Origin: Corallium rubrum
Lineage: Eukaryota > Cnidaria > Anthozoa > Scleralcyonacea > Coralliidae
Length of the DNA: 64,000 bases
NCBI GenBank assembly: GCA_964035015.1
Contig: OZ035997.1
Span: forward strand, 66,269,404-66,333,403
Direction: 5' to 3'
In this document: piece after piece, positions 1 to 9,080 of the stretch
How positions within the stretch are numbered: the stretch's first letter is position 1
Layout: every line of letters starts with the position of its first letter
Notes under the pieces: model-generated
What the model saw: only the letters and a program-made list of their open reading frames with translations
What the model was told of the DNA's origin: nothing
Databases searched by the model: none
Translations under genes and position numbers: made by a program

Positions 1-105
1 AAATAAGAGGGTTAGGGCATGTGACCATGCCAATAAAATCCTCAAGGACCAAAATTTAATGAGAAAAACAAAGGGAAACATTTGAATATGTAATATTTTT
101 TGTCT

Positions 106-1163
106 CTACCTAACTGTGTTTCTTGTCTCTCCTTTGTCAATGTCATCATCATCAGAATCATCAGCTGAAAAATTATGCATTTCTTCACAAGAGGTCCAGT
201 CCGTGTCTTGATATTCTTCCACTTCATCCATTTCAATCATCATTTCCTCTTGACTGATGACTGTTTCAGACAATGTATCCATATCACAAGTAATGGTTGG
301 CCTCTCTACTTTTGTTTCCGCTTGTTCAGATCTTGCCTGACAAGAAAATTAGAAATAAATTTGTATTGAATATTCAAGTTTAATAGAGAATGCATTTCCT
401 AGAAATATTCTGCAACCATCCTTATATTAAAGGAATACACAGTAATTTACCCAGTACACAGCCCTTACTGTACAGGTATTTATAACTTACTTTATCCAGC
501 CGACTGTGCAATGTTTCTTTATTCTTTCTCAAAACCCAGTTAGTCTTCTGCAAGGAATGGACCTTCTTTTTGAGACTGCGAATCTCTTCGTTTTCGGCCT
601 GGATGTCATGTTTATTATCTTCTGTCTCCAGTTCTGATGATAGTGCTTCGGCAGAAGAATTTGATTCCTGCTTTACTTCTTGGACCATGGACCGCAAAAC
701 CTACAGGCAGAGAAAACGTTCAAGGACATCAATCTCGCATCGTTTTTGCATTCGATACTTTCACTCCAATGAGATAACTTACCTGCTTTCGTTTTCTTGG
801 CGTCGTGGTACTGGTATCGCTGACTGAATTATTAGCTGCATCAATACTTGGTATGGCATCAGTTTTTAGCGTAGCTCTAATTCCAAGTTGAAGGGCTACA
901 TCTCTATTCGTGGAGTACCAGCTGTCCTCAAAATGAACAGAGCACAACGACGAGCACCTTGATGATTTGAAGTCTGGTCGGTGCCTTCGAACAAAACGTA
1001 CCCATTGCCGATGTCTTTTGAGATCTCTAGCCTTGTCAGGAAAAGAATGGAATGAGACACCCTTTCTAAATTGCGTGTTGGTGCAGCTAGCCCCACCATA
1101 CGTTCCAGCAACACAGGATCGGCCATTCTGTGGAGTAACCTTTTCAGAAGACATACTCGCCAT
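106..1163 (-). CDS. THAP-domain protein, three exons
   Basis: Exons read 1163-783, 700-491 and 336-106; each junction has GT-AG signals (donors GTAAGT) and all junctions are phase 0, giving about 273 residues ending in TAG. Residues about 17-85 form a THAP zinc finger: Cys17 and Cys26, an invariant-type Trp in the middle, CSVHF near the end, and DAIPSI in the place of the usual AVPTIF. THAP domains bind DNA and occur in chromatin factors and in P-element-type transposases. Exon 2 encodes a Leu/Lys-rich coiled coil (about residues 140-195) and exon 3 an acidic tail rich in Asp and Glu. No catalytic domain is seen. It lies just downstream of a same-strand Harbinger transposase remnant, so it could be transposon cargo or a small host regulator. 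The THAP call is firm; the role is unknown. Confidence 0.8.
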
Positions 1164-1798
1164 GTTGACATTCGTAACAACTCCGCCAGTGACTCATCAC
1201 TGTCACGTCACAGGACGGGCTATCATATTTCGCATAAGATGTGCAAGATTGGTCAACTTTAATACGCCATAAAAAAAAATCTATGCGGAATTTTTCAATT
1301 GTGTTTTTTGCATCAGAAAGAGAATGAAAAAATTTATTAGTTTGCGTCAAAAAATTACCATTGAAAATTTCGATGCATAAAGCCTTTAAACTGTTACAAA
1401 TATTAACAGTTTTTGTTAAAGCTTAAAATCAACTTTGACAGGTTCTTGGTTATTTATGGAATATTGTTATTTAAGCAAAATATTATTGTAGTGTTGGAGG
1501 TTCGAGTTCAAAACATTTTGAAGTCTGATTACCATACAAACAGGTAAGGGCGTTGCGAAGCAAGGCACATACTATATACATTTTTTCTACACTACTTAAA
1601 CCAACTTTCAGATTTTTTTGTAGTCAAAAAATTTAAAATAATTCACGTCTCCAAATAGCCATTCAACAGAGACTCTGGTGGCACTCATTGATATTAAAAA
1701 GCTTCACTTGTTGTGTTAACTGTGCTCTGTTAAGAGAAATAAATTTAGATTGTTCAGTTTTTAATATGTTTTTATAAGTATTTTATGTTTTTAAATAT
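1164..1798. other. Non-coding stretch between THAP gene and Harbinger remnant
   Basis: No convincing coding region or RNA gene is seen. It contains the 5' flank of the THAP gene and, if the Harbinger remnant once had its second exon and a partner gene here, they are no longer recognisable. Confidence 0.5.
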
Positions 1799-2535
1799 CT
1801 ACAAAAAATGCAGTAAATAAGAAATCAGTTTTTTAATAAACAAATTATATTTAAGAATCCATATTACCAACAGGTCCATACAGGTTTGCAATGAGTCCAT
1901 TGGGAATAGCCACTGACTGAAATTGCAGTGCATGGACTCTCTTGTGTCCATTGTATGCAAACGCTGATTTAATCCAGAGAGACAAATTGGTCTGACCGTA
2001 CCCCTCCATGAACCAAAGCAATTTTTAAAAACCGCTCCTTTGTTAGAAATTGCTTCAGCATACTCTTCTAGTGCATTAGGATTAAGAATTGCTTCGTTCC
2101 ATTGCATTAATCGGTGATCATGGATTTCATACAGAAAATTAATAACTTCATTTGTAAGTGACTTGTAACCATACTCAACACAGGTACTGGACGAGTAAAG
2201 CATGCAATCATTTCACTGTATTGACAGGGATATGCTACCCGCTTAAGTATACATAAGCCTTCCATCCCATCTACGTGGCTCCTTTGCTGAGTTGTGAAAG
2301 ATGGTGAAATTCTAAGAGCTTCAACAAGCGTACGAAGATCTCGTTTCTTGACTCTAAATTCTGCCAGGCACTCGGCCTCGTCCATGCTATCCAAGTCAAA
2401 TGGAGAATACTGGTCATATGAAAACTTGGGATTAACTGATTGGTATACATCATGCAACACAACAAACTCCTCATCAGATAAGAAACCACAGGTATAATAC
2501 AAAATGACGAATTCGCGAATCTCATGAAATGACAT
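1799..2535 (-). pseudogene. PIF/Harbinger transposase remnant (exon 1 only)
   Basis: The minus strand reads in two frames (2535 to about 2190, then 2203 to about 1850) and matches, segment by segment, exon 1 of the intact Harbinger transposase at 52,992 in this window. Shared landmarks are AECLAEFR, RPVPVLSM, LNP..EEYAEAI.NKGA and GTVRPIC. A frameshift follows RPVPVLSM. A second disruption falls on the FIDGT motif, which here reads SWRGT, so the first catalytic Asp is lost. The exon carrying the second Asp and the Glu is absent. The product would have cut and pasted DNA with its Myb-like partner; this copy cannot. Homology is clear, function is excluded. Confidence 0.8.
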
Positions 2536-2559
2536 TTTAAAAATGGCGCTAAATCCCGC

Positions 2560-3551
2560 GTAGTCATCGTCAAGCTCTCGTTTTGCTTAAAGGCCTAACG
2601 AGGATGACACGACGACCTCGTCCCAGGCTCAGTCTCAACGCGCAGTACTTCGCGTCGTCGTCAAAAAAAAACCCGATTAAAAAACAAACAACCGATTAAA
2701 CAAGTTTATGAATGCAAAATTCTTGGAGTGACAGTTGACCAGCATTTATCTTGGAAAAGTAATACTGAAAATATTTGCAATAAAATAACAGCAAGAATCT
2801 CGGCTCTTCGACGTTTAAAAGAATTTGCTGATAAGCAAACTCTTCTTTCTGTATATAATGCTATTGTTCGCCCATACTTCGATTACTGTTGTGAAGTATG
2901 GGATGTGTTTGGTGAAACACAATCAAAACGACTCCAAAAACTCCAAAATAGAGCTGCTCGAATTATCATGAATATGAGCAATGATATAGATCATTCTGTT
3001 GCTTTACAAGCATTAGGCTGGGTGCCACTTAAAACAGAAAGAGAAAAAGCTAAAGCAAAAATGATGTACAAAATATTAAATAAAATGGGTCCTGACTCAC
3101 TCACTAATCTTTTAACATACAAAGGTGAGATGACAAACTATAATCTTCGAAACATTTCAAGTAGTCTTTGTTTACCACAACCGCGTACTTATAGTATGAA
3201 AAATAGTTTCATGTATGATGGAGCATACCTTTGGAATTCTATTCCAAAAGAAATTAGGGAGAGCAAATCCCTTTCTTCTTTTCGAAATAAAATCGCTACT
3301 CACATTGACAGTAAATGTAAATAGATGTACCTGTAAATAGATTTCTACTAGCTGGTTACGTAATTTCCTTAACTATCAATTTATTTAATACTACATCTCA
3401 TATTTTGTAAATAATTTTAAATACTACTCTTCTTGTGCACACGCCCCTCGTGGAAATCAGCTTCGGTTGACGGGGTCAGCGTGTTTAAATAAAGTTTTCT
3501 ATCTATCTATCTATCTATCGTCGTAGCGAAAACGTGGTTTGCTTAAGGTCA
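2560..3551. mobile_element. 5' leader and terminal-repeat remnant of the decayed Harbinger, split by a LINE
   Basis: Two fragments rich in CGTCGTC lie on either side of the LINE (about 2580-2668 and 3519-3551). The outer edge GCTTAAGGTC resembles the intact Harbinger end ATCTTAAGGTCC at 56,135-56,146. The short GTCGT shared by both sides may be the LINE's target duplication. The other end of this element is not identified. Confidence 0.45.
2669..3518 (+). mobile_element. 5'-truncated non-LTR retrotransposon (LINE) with coding 3' end
   Basis: The open frame 2728-3324 (198 residues) is the C-terminal part of a LINE reverse transcriptase. It has the post-catalytic pattern typical of Jockey/CR1-like elements: ISALRRLKEF, YNAIVRPYFDYCCEVWD, RLQKLQNRAARII, ALGWVPL and LWNSIP. 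The YxDD catalytic domain and endonuclease are missing, so it is a 5'-truncated copy, the usual product of target-primed reverse transcription. The 3' UTR carries AATAAA and ends in a short (TCTA)n tail at 3502-3518. The reading frame is open, suggesting a fairly young insertion, but it cannot be autonomous. Confidence 0.85.
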
Positions 3552-3914
3552 CTAATGTCAGTTCGAATGACGAAGACGATACAACCATCACTGGCAGCTC
3601 TGATTTAAACGATACAGGTACATGTATATGGTTTATTTATTTCCATATAATTTACATTAATGAAAACTCACGTTCGTTTAATTTGTTGACGAGTCACTAT
3701 ACTGGAGCTTTCACTCCCCTCCCCGCTGAAATAGACCAATAGGGCATTTTAGTGGTCCCTATCATGCCTAAATATAGGTACAACAAACTTTTTTCTCATG
3801 ATCTGTTTTAATACGATGCAATACGATGCATTATTGTACCCTCACATATAATCCACCAATAAATTGCCTCTACTAGCATCACATGACAGTCCGATATACT
3901 TTACGATGTAGGAC

Positions 3915-3917
<3 letters not shown>
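3552..3917. other. Non-coding stretch
   Basis: No gene seen. A short open frame (3539-3742) has no domain pattern and is judged chance. Confidence 0.5.

Positions 3918-3974
<57 letters not shown>
3918..3974. repeat. (AT)n microsatellite
   Basis: An uninterrupted AT dinucleotide run directly abuts the start of the retrozyme-like repeat. Confidence 0.95.
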
Positions 3975-3977
<3 letters not shown>

Positions 3978-4126
3978 ACGCTCACTGCCCTTGTAGCAGT
4001 TTGAGCACTCTGACCCAATACAACTTCACGCTATCTAGATGTGCGCATGTCCACTATTGTCCCACAAGCGGCCGTTACCGGAAGTTGCTGGGGGGTAAAT
4101 AAAATGGCGTTCTTAAATCTAGATGA

Positions 4127-4183
4127 GTTCCAAGCTACACTGATGAGCTGTAGAACAGCGAAACACGTGTCTGAAGATTGAAC
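4127..4183 (+). ncRNA. Hammerhead ribozyme, retrozyme copy 1
   Basis: The core CTGATGA (4140-4146) is followed by stem II GCTG/CAGC with loop TAGAA, then GAAA. Next comes the palindrome ACACGTGT and C4171, giving a GUC cleavage site. Stem I pairs CA with TG near the core and GTTC-AA with TTGAAC further out, across an internal loop. Helix III has no loop, so two cores probably pair as a dimer, as described for minimal type I hammerheads. Confidence 0.82.
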
Positions 4184-4406
4184 TATGTACGCTCCTTCAC
4201 TTCTGTGATGTTGAGCACTCTGTTAGGTTGGTGTAGGTGTCCGTTAGCGATAACGCAACGCTCACTGCCCTTGTGGCAGTTTGAGCACTCTGGCCCAATA
4301 CCACTTCACGCTATCTAGATGTGCGCATGTCCAGTATTGTCCCACAAGCGGCTGTTACCGGCAGTTGCTGGGGGATAAATAAAATGGCGTTCTCACATCT
4401 AGATGG

Positions 4407-4463
4407 GTTCCAAGCTACACTGATGAACTGTAGAACAGCGAAACACGTGTCTGTAGATTGAAC
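4407..4463 (+). ncRNA. Hammerhead ribozyme, retrozyme copy 2
   Basis: Same fold as the copy 280 bp upstream: CTGATGA, loop TAGAA, CAGC, GAAA, ACACGTGTC. One change turns the stem II base pair next to the core into an A-C mismatch (ACTG/CAGC), which would weaken cleavage. Confidence 0.75.
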
Positions 4464-4467
4464 TATA

Positions 4468-4996
4468 TATATTGAACAGCAACGTTTGCACTGTTTACAG
4501 AAGCTGTTCATGCGGCCAGCAACATTTTTTACAATTACAAAATATTTAAGTCTCGAATGGCAATATTGGTCCCAGATAAAACCTATAAGGTATATTATTA
4601 TATGGCTGGGTTTGATTTCCGGTCCGTACGCAAAACGACGCACGCTGATTGGTTCCCGAGAGGTCGGGATTTTACGATATTGACCTCGGGGTCAATACGC
4701 TTTTTTCTCGGCCTGTAAGTTTTGACGAGAAGGTTTCTGAGTTGATTTGAATACAAATAAAAGAGTACTGGGTATCTTTATTCAAATATTCTGAACAATA
4801 AAATGTGTTGGAACATTACCGCTGATTTTCTTTAAAGCTGTTTATCTAACTGGTGTAAACAAGAAGGCCAAAAAGCGACACGTACAAAATTAATAAGGTA
4901 AACAGCATGCTCCGAAGGCGAAAATAACGCTCGAAACTTAAAAATAAAATGAACCAATAGCCATATAATAAATTCCTTATTAACCTCGTTTGCTCA
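4468..4996. other. Non-coding stretch
   Basis: No gene, RNA or clear repeat seen; AT-rich with short chance open frames. Confidence 0.5.
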
Positions 4997-5098
4997 GTCT
5001 GTACGGGAAAGTATTTGCCCTCGGTTTTATCACACAAACCTCGCTCTTTCTCGCTGGGTCTGTACGAAAACCTCAGGCAAATACTTTCCCGTACAGAC
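4997..5098. repeat. Short inverted repeat (MITE-like hairpin)
   Basis: The arm at 4997-5019 (begins GTCTGTACGGGAAAGTATTT) is repeated inverted and exact at 5076-5098, with an unrelated 56-bp loop. No target duplication was identified. Confidence 0.7.
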
Positions 5099-5144
5099 CT
5101 CGCACTCGGTTAATAAGTCCTTATTATTTGCGTTTTGCGGGCAG

Positions 5145-5421
5145 CCCTCCAAGGAAGAAAAGAGTTACCAGACATAGGCCAACCAAATTTGAGGTGGCAA
5201 TGGGAGGTTTTAAAGATTTTCTGGCAGATCAACATAAAACGGTTGCTGAAATGAACAACTCTTTTCAACAGCAGTTGTTAACCCTGGCACGCAAAAGACA
5301 AGAACACGAGAGAGAAGAAAAAGAGCGGATAAAAAAATATTTAAAAGGATTATTAATGAAATATTTGCATTTTATTTATTATACGGTTAAGTTTACAACT
5401 GTTAAGTTTTTTTTTCAATAA
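5145..5421 (+). pseudogene. Coiled-coil tail fragment resembling a Myb/SANT-like transposon accessory protein
   Basis: The open frame has a basic patch PPRKKRVTRHR, a short motif GFKDFLADQHKTVAEMN and then a charged coiled coil (RKRQEHEREEKERIKKYLK). This order (basic linker, helix, Glu/Lys/Arg coiled coil near the C-terminus) resembles the tail of Myb/SANT or MADF-like accessory proteins of Harbinger elements, such as the one at 54,609-55,862. There is no N-terminal DNA-binding domain here, and the upstream part of the frame runs through the adjacent hairpin, so only the region from about 5145 is likely to be protein-derived. Probably a fragment; identity uncertain. Confidence 0.4.
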
Positions 5422-6325
5422 TTAAAATAATTCACGTACATGTATATACTGTACATATATTTTTACTCGGGCTACCTGTGGTAGCCGAGTCTAGGTTTCG
5501 CGATTCTTATTTTTATTATTTTTATTTTTATTTTTTTGCGACGCGTTAGTAGTCCTCCGCGTGGCCGCTGGCGATATTCATGGCGAGCTGTATCCTCAAC
5601 GAAGCTTTTCTTTCCATTTTATCGATGTTTTTGAATATTTCCATGACACTTCTTGGTACACTACACAGCAGTCATCTCAAACAAAGATGTCAGAGTAGTC
5701 GGACTGTCAGCGAATCAAGGTGTATTAAAACTAATTCGAAACTTTAAACTGAGGGAGTGAAGGACAATAGCACATGTCTAAGTGTTCTGATCTCAAAGAA
5801 TCTTCAATCAATGCGACGGCGGACCTTTAGTATGGCTACGTCTATGCCACCTTTGTCTGACTAAGTGTTCGCCGAAAGAAACAAGGAATCAAGTTCTCAG
5901 CGATACTATACATTGTAAATGATTGTGATCTGTTGAAGTAAAGGTGAGCTGTTTCGTTATTTCCATTGCTACAGTACGTAAGCTTATTTAGATAGCCGTT
6001 GTCTAAATTTAGTTTATAGAACAAAGTTTTTATGCCATGTTTAAACGATTTTGTTTGAGCAGTTTGAAATCGGTTATCCGTGTATAGTCACACATACATG
6101 GATACATGTAGCCTCAAATAAAACAAATCTCTTAAAAATTGACATTGTGATTACTATACTGGTATAGCTTCATGGATTTGTTCCTGTAATGAGTAGTAAT
6201 CACTCAAGATTTTGAGCCTTGGACCCTTAGGGTTGTGCACATTATGTCAACATGATTTTGAGCATAATAGTGAGGCAAAAGTATAGCTCCACTCTTTGTG
6301 TTCTAGAAAAAACGTTTGACAAAAC
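5422..6325. other. Non-coding stretch
   Basis: No gene supported. A small hairpin sits at about 5468-5491 (CGGGCTACC/GGTAGCCGAG), followed by T-rich sequence. Confidence 0.5.
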
Positions 6326-6338
6326 TATATTAAAGATG
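6326..6338. repeat. Left target-site duplication of PLE pair A (13 bp)
   Basis: TATATTAAAGATG is present here and again at 9068-9080, exactly bracketing the inverted PLE pair. Confidence 0.85.
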
Positions 6339-6424
6339 AAGGCTTCTAGGACAGCGTCGGCCACGGTTGAAATCCAAATATTACCAGGGTTAAGTCACGT
6401 TGGCCTGAAAAACAGAGAAAAATC

Positions 6425-6462
6425 TTCTCGATGTTTCGAGCGAAGGCCCTTCGTCAGGAGAA
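6425..6462 (-). ncRNA. Hammerhead-like motif, PLE pair A left arm (decayed)
   Basis: On the minus strand, stem I TTCTC/GAGAA flanks CTGACGA, a GGGC/GCTC stem and GAAA. The helix III palindrome reads ACATC where the sister copy has ACGTC, so it is probably damaged. Confidence 0.6.
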
Positions 6463-6712
6463 ATTAGTAAACAACTCACATGTGGTCACGCGTATTTATA
6501 GCAGAGCTACAATGGGAATCACGTGAACACATGTAAGCCAATAAAAACAAAGTAAACAAATAAATTAATATGTAATTTTAGCCTGTGTGCAGGTGCTGAC
6601 CCAATTTGTGGGTCAGCTACCTGCAAATGGGCAAAGAAACAGGTTATAAATTACTATTTAAATCATCAGAAAAAGGTTAAGGAAAAGGTGTGGAATATGG
6701 TGGTGGAGTGAG

Positions 6713-8159
6713 CTAAATGAAAGAGAATCGCTCATTGAGGCCGTGAGGGTGAATGGTACCAAGTTTGTAAATGAGACGCATTTCTTGTTTACGACGAGTA
6801 TCGTTACAACCTGTAATGGGCTGAATGGCGCAGATTTTCATGTTAGAAAAGGAGTGGTTGGCACTGTTGAAGTGCCTGGCAACAGGTTTGTTTTGCACAT
6901 TGTTTTTGACATCACGAAGGTGTTCAACAAACCTGTCACCTAAACGTCTTCCAGTTTCTCCAATGTAAAGCATGGGACATTTACTGCAAGAGATACAGTA
7001 AATGAGGTTGGAGGAAGTGCAAGTGAAACTATGGGTTATGTTGAACCTACATTTTGGAGCCGAAATTGAAATTGAGGAGTCTAAATATTTACAGGTGTTG
7101 CACCTACCACGACAGCAAGAGCTGGTGCCAACATGTGATACCAAGGCTTGCTGCAGTGAGCTGTGAACAACGTTTTCCCGGATGTTTTTGCTATGCCGAA
7201 AAGATACTAGAGGTTTCTCAGAAAAAATGGAAGATGTTTCTGGGTCATTTTTAATCAGGGCGAAATTGCGGCTAATGATGTCCCTTACTTTGAAATTGAA
7301 GGGATGAAAAGTGAGAACTAGAGGTGCTTTTTCATTAGAAATGGTAGCCAAAGGTTTGCTTAAGGTGCCTGAACGGGAAATGTTTGGGACCTTGTGTAAG
7401 GCAGTGTCTAAGAGGTGGGAAGGATAACCGCGATTAACAAAAAAGTTTCTCATTTCCAAACATTTGGCATTGAAATCGTCGTCTTCACTGCAGAGGCGGC
7501 GAAGACAAAGAAATTGAGAGAAAGGAATGGAAGTTTTGGTGTGTTTAGGATGATGAGAGGAGAAGAGAAGGTAGCTATGAGAGTCAGTAGTCTTGTAAAA
7601 GACAGAAGTGCTCAGCTTATTACCATTAATGGAGACGAGAATATCTAAGAACGACACACTAGTCTCACTGATCTCCCATGTGAACTAGAGTGCTGGGTGG
7701 AAGTCATTAACATAGTTAATGAAGCAAACCAGGTCAGCGCGCGCGAACATGATGCAGTGCCTAAGCAATCATCAATGAACCGACCATAGTAGTCAGGTAG
7801 GAAACCAGTGTATTGTTCAAAGATTTGTTTTTCCACATAACCAACAAATAAGTTGGCATAGTTAGGGCCCATTTTGGTACCCATGGCTACACCACTAACT
7901 TGTTGGTAATGCTCACCATCAAACGAAAAATTGTTGAGGGTGAGCACTAACTCGGTGGCTCCCGAGTTGTGCGTTGATCAAAGGAATATTTAAGTGCTTG
8001 AAGACCATCGTGATGCGGGATGACAGTGTAGAGTAATTTGACATCCATGGTGAAGATGAAATGATGTGAACCCTGAAAACTAATGCGGTCACAAATTTTC
8101 AGAGCATGTTTGGTGTCCTTGATGTAAGAAGGTAAATTCTTAACCAAGGGCGCCATGAT
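6713..8159 (-). pseudogene. PLE reverse transcriptase-GIY-YIG polyprotein fragment (pair A, left arm)
   Basis: Read on the minus strand in three overlapping frames. First comes the reverse transcriptase part with TMDVKLLYTVIP (about 8045), then GVAMGTKMGPNYANLFVGYVE and RFIDDCLG, the catalytic Asp pair (about 7790-7890). The frame 7657-6713 follows, holding the end of the reverse transcriptase domain, a Cys cluster CCRGRCNTC and the GIY-YIG endonuclease (LIYCISCSKCPMLYIGETG, then R and E residues). PLEs copy RNA at a nick made by this endonuclease. The N-terminus is missing at the junction and the frames are broken near 7650-7700 and 7947, so this copy is inactive. The presence of GIY-YIG places it among endonuclease-positive PLEs. 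Confidence 0.88.
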
Positions 8160-8790
8160 GTGGTCTAATGAAAAAGTACCTCTAGTTCTCACTTTTCATC
8201 CTTTCAATTTCAAAGCAAGGGACATCATTAGCCGCAATTTCGACCTCATTAAAAATGACCCAGAAACATCTTCCATTTTCTCTGAGAAACCCCTAGTATC
8301 TTTTCGGCATAGCAAAAACATCCGGGAAAACGTTGTTCACAGCTCACTGCAGCAAGCCTTGGTATCACATGTTGGCACCAGCTCTTGCTGTCGTGGTAGG
8401 TGCAACACCTGTAAATATTTAGACTCCTCAATTTCAATTTCGGCTCCAAAATGTAGGTTCAACATAACCCATAGTTTCACTTGCACTTCCTCCAACCTCA
8501 TTTACTGTATCTCTTGCAGTAAATGTCCCATGCTTTACATTGGAGAAACTGGAAGACGTTTAGGTGACAGGTTTGTTGAACACCTTCGTGATGTCAAAAA
8601 CAATGTGCAAAACAAACCTGTTGCCAGGCACTTCAACAGTGCCAACCACTCCTTTTCTAACATGAAAATCTGCGCCATTCAGCCCATTACAGGTTGTAAC
8701 GATACTCGTCGTAAACAAGAAATGCGTCTCATTTACAAACTTGGTACCATTCACCCTCACGGCCTCAATGAGCGATTCTCTTTCATTTAG
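8160..8790 (+). pseudogene. PLE linker and GIY-YIG endonuclease fragment (pair A, right arm)
   Basis: An open frame of about 210 residues matches the last two thirds of the left arm's terminal frame almost residue for residue (for example VPLVLTFHPFNFKARD here against APLVLTFHPFNFKVRD there). It holds the CCRGRCNTC cluster and the complete GIY-YIG module with PMLYIGETGRRLGDRFVEHL, and ends at a TAG after RFSFI. It lacks any reverse transcriptase sequence because it is truncated at the head-to-head junction. The open frame shows the copy is young, but it has no start context of its own. Confidence 0.85.
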
Positions 8791-8981
8791 CTCACTCCAC
8801 CGCCATATTCCACACCTTTTCCTTAACCTTTTTCTGATGATTTAAATAGTAATTTATAACCTGTTTCTTTACATATTAATTTATTTGTTTACTTTGTTTT
8901 TATTGGCTTACATGTGTTCACGTGATTCCCATTGTAGCTCTGCTATAAATACGCGTGACCACATGTGAGTTGTTTACTAAT

Positions 8982-9019
8982 TTCTCCTGACGAAGGGCCT
9001 TCGCTCGAAACGTCGAGAA
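8982..9019 (+). ncRNA. Hammerhead-like ribozyme, PLE pair A right arm
   Basis: Stem I TTCTC pairs perfectly with GAGAA; core CTGACGA and GAAA flank a GGGC/GCTC stem with loop CTTC; then palindrome ACGT and C, giving a GUC cleavage site. One extra A lies between the core box and stem II, unlike the textbook fold. PLEs are known to carry such minimal type I hammerheads in their terminal repeats. Confidence 0.7.
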
Positions 9020-9067
9020 GATTTTTCTCTGTTTTTCAGGCCAACGTGACTTAACCCTGGTAATATT

Positions 9068-9080
9068 TATATTAAAGATG
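9068..9080. repeat. Right target-site duplication of PLE pair A
   Basis: Exact copy of the 13 bases at 6326-6338. Confidence 0.85.

Larger units (their letters stand above)
3975..4467 (+). mobile_element. Retrozyme-like tandem repeat (280-bp unit, about 1.75 copies)
   Basis: The unit starting GCAACGCTCACTGCCCTTG at 3975 recurs at 4255 with few changes; the second copy stops near 4467. Each copy carries a hammerhead ribozyme at the same offset, so self-cleavage of a transcript would release a 280-nt monomer (between 4171 and 4451). Tandem, non-coding units of a few hundred bp with one type I hammerhead each are the definition of retrozymes, known in plants and animals; they move using enzymes of other retroelements, and PLEs are abundant here. 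The array is bordered by AT-rich sequence on both sides. Confidence 0.75.
6339..9067. mobile_element. Head-to-head inverted pair of truncated Penelope-like elements (pair A)
   Basis: The left arm (to about 8159) is a PLE on the minus strand, the right arm (about 8160-9067) a shorter copy on the plus strand. Both are 5'-truncated and joined at their truncation points, and both keep the 3' UTR with a hammerhead-like motif. The arms are nearly identical over about 0.9 kb. Flanking 13-bp duplications show the whole pair inserted as a unit. The left arm carries about 38 extra bases beyond the 3' end of the right arm. Confidence 0.85.

Noticed and set aside
6252..6467. Short open frame at the left edge of PLE pair A
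   Set aside because: It crosses the target duplication and the antisense of the PLE tail; no domain pattern.
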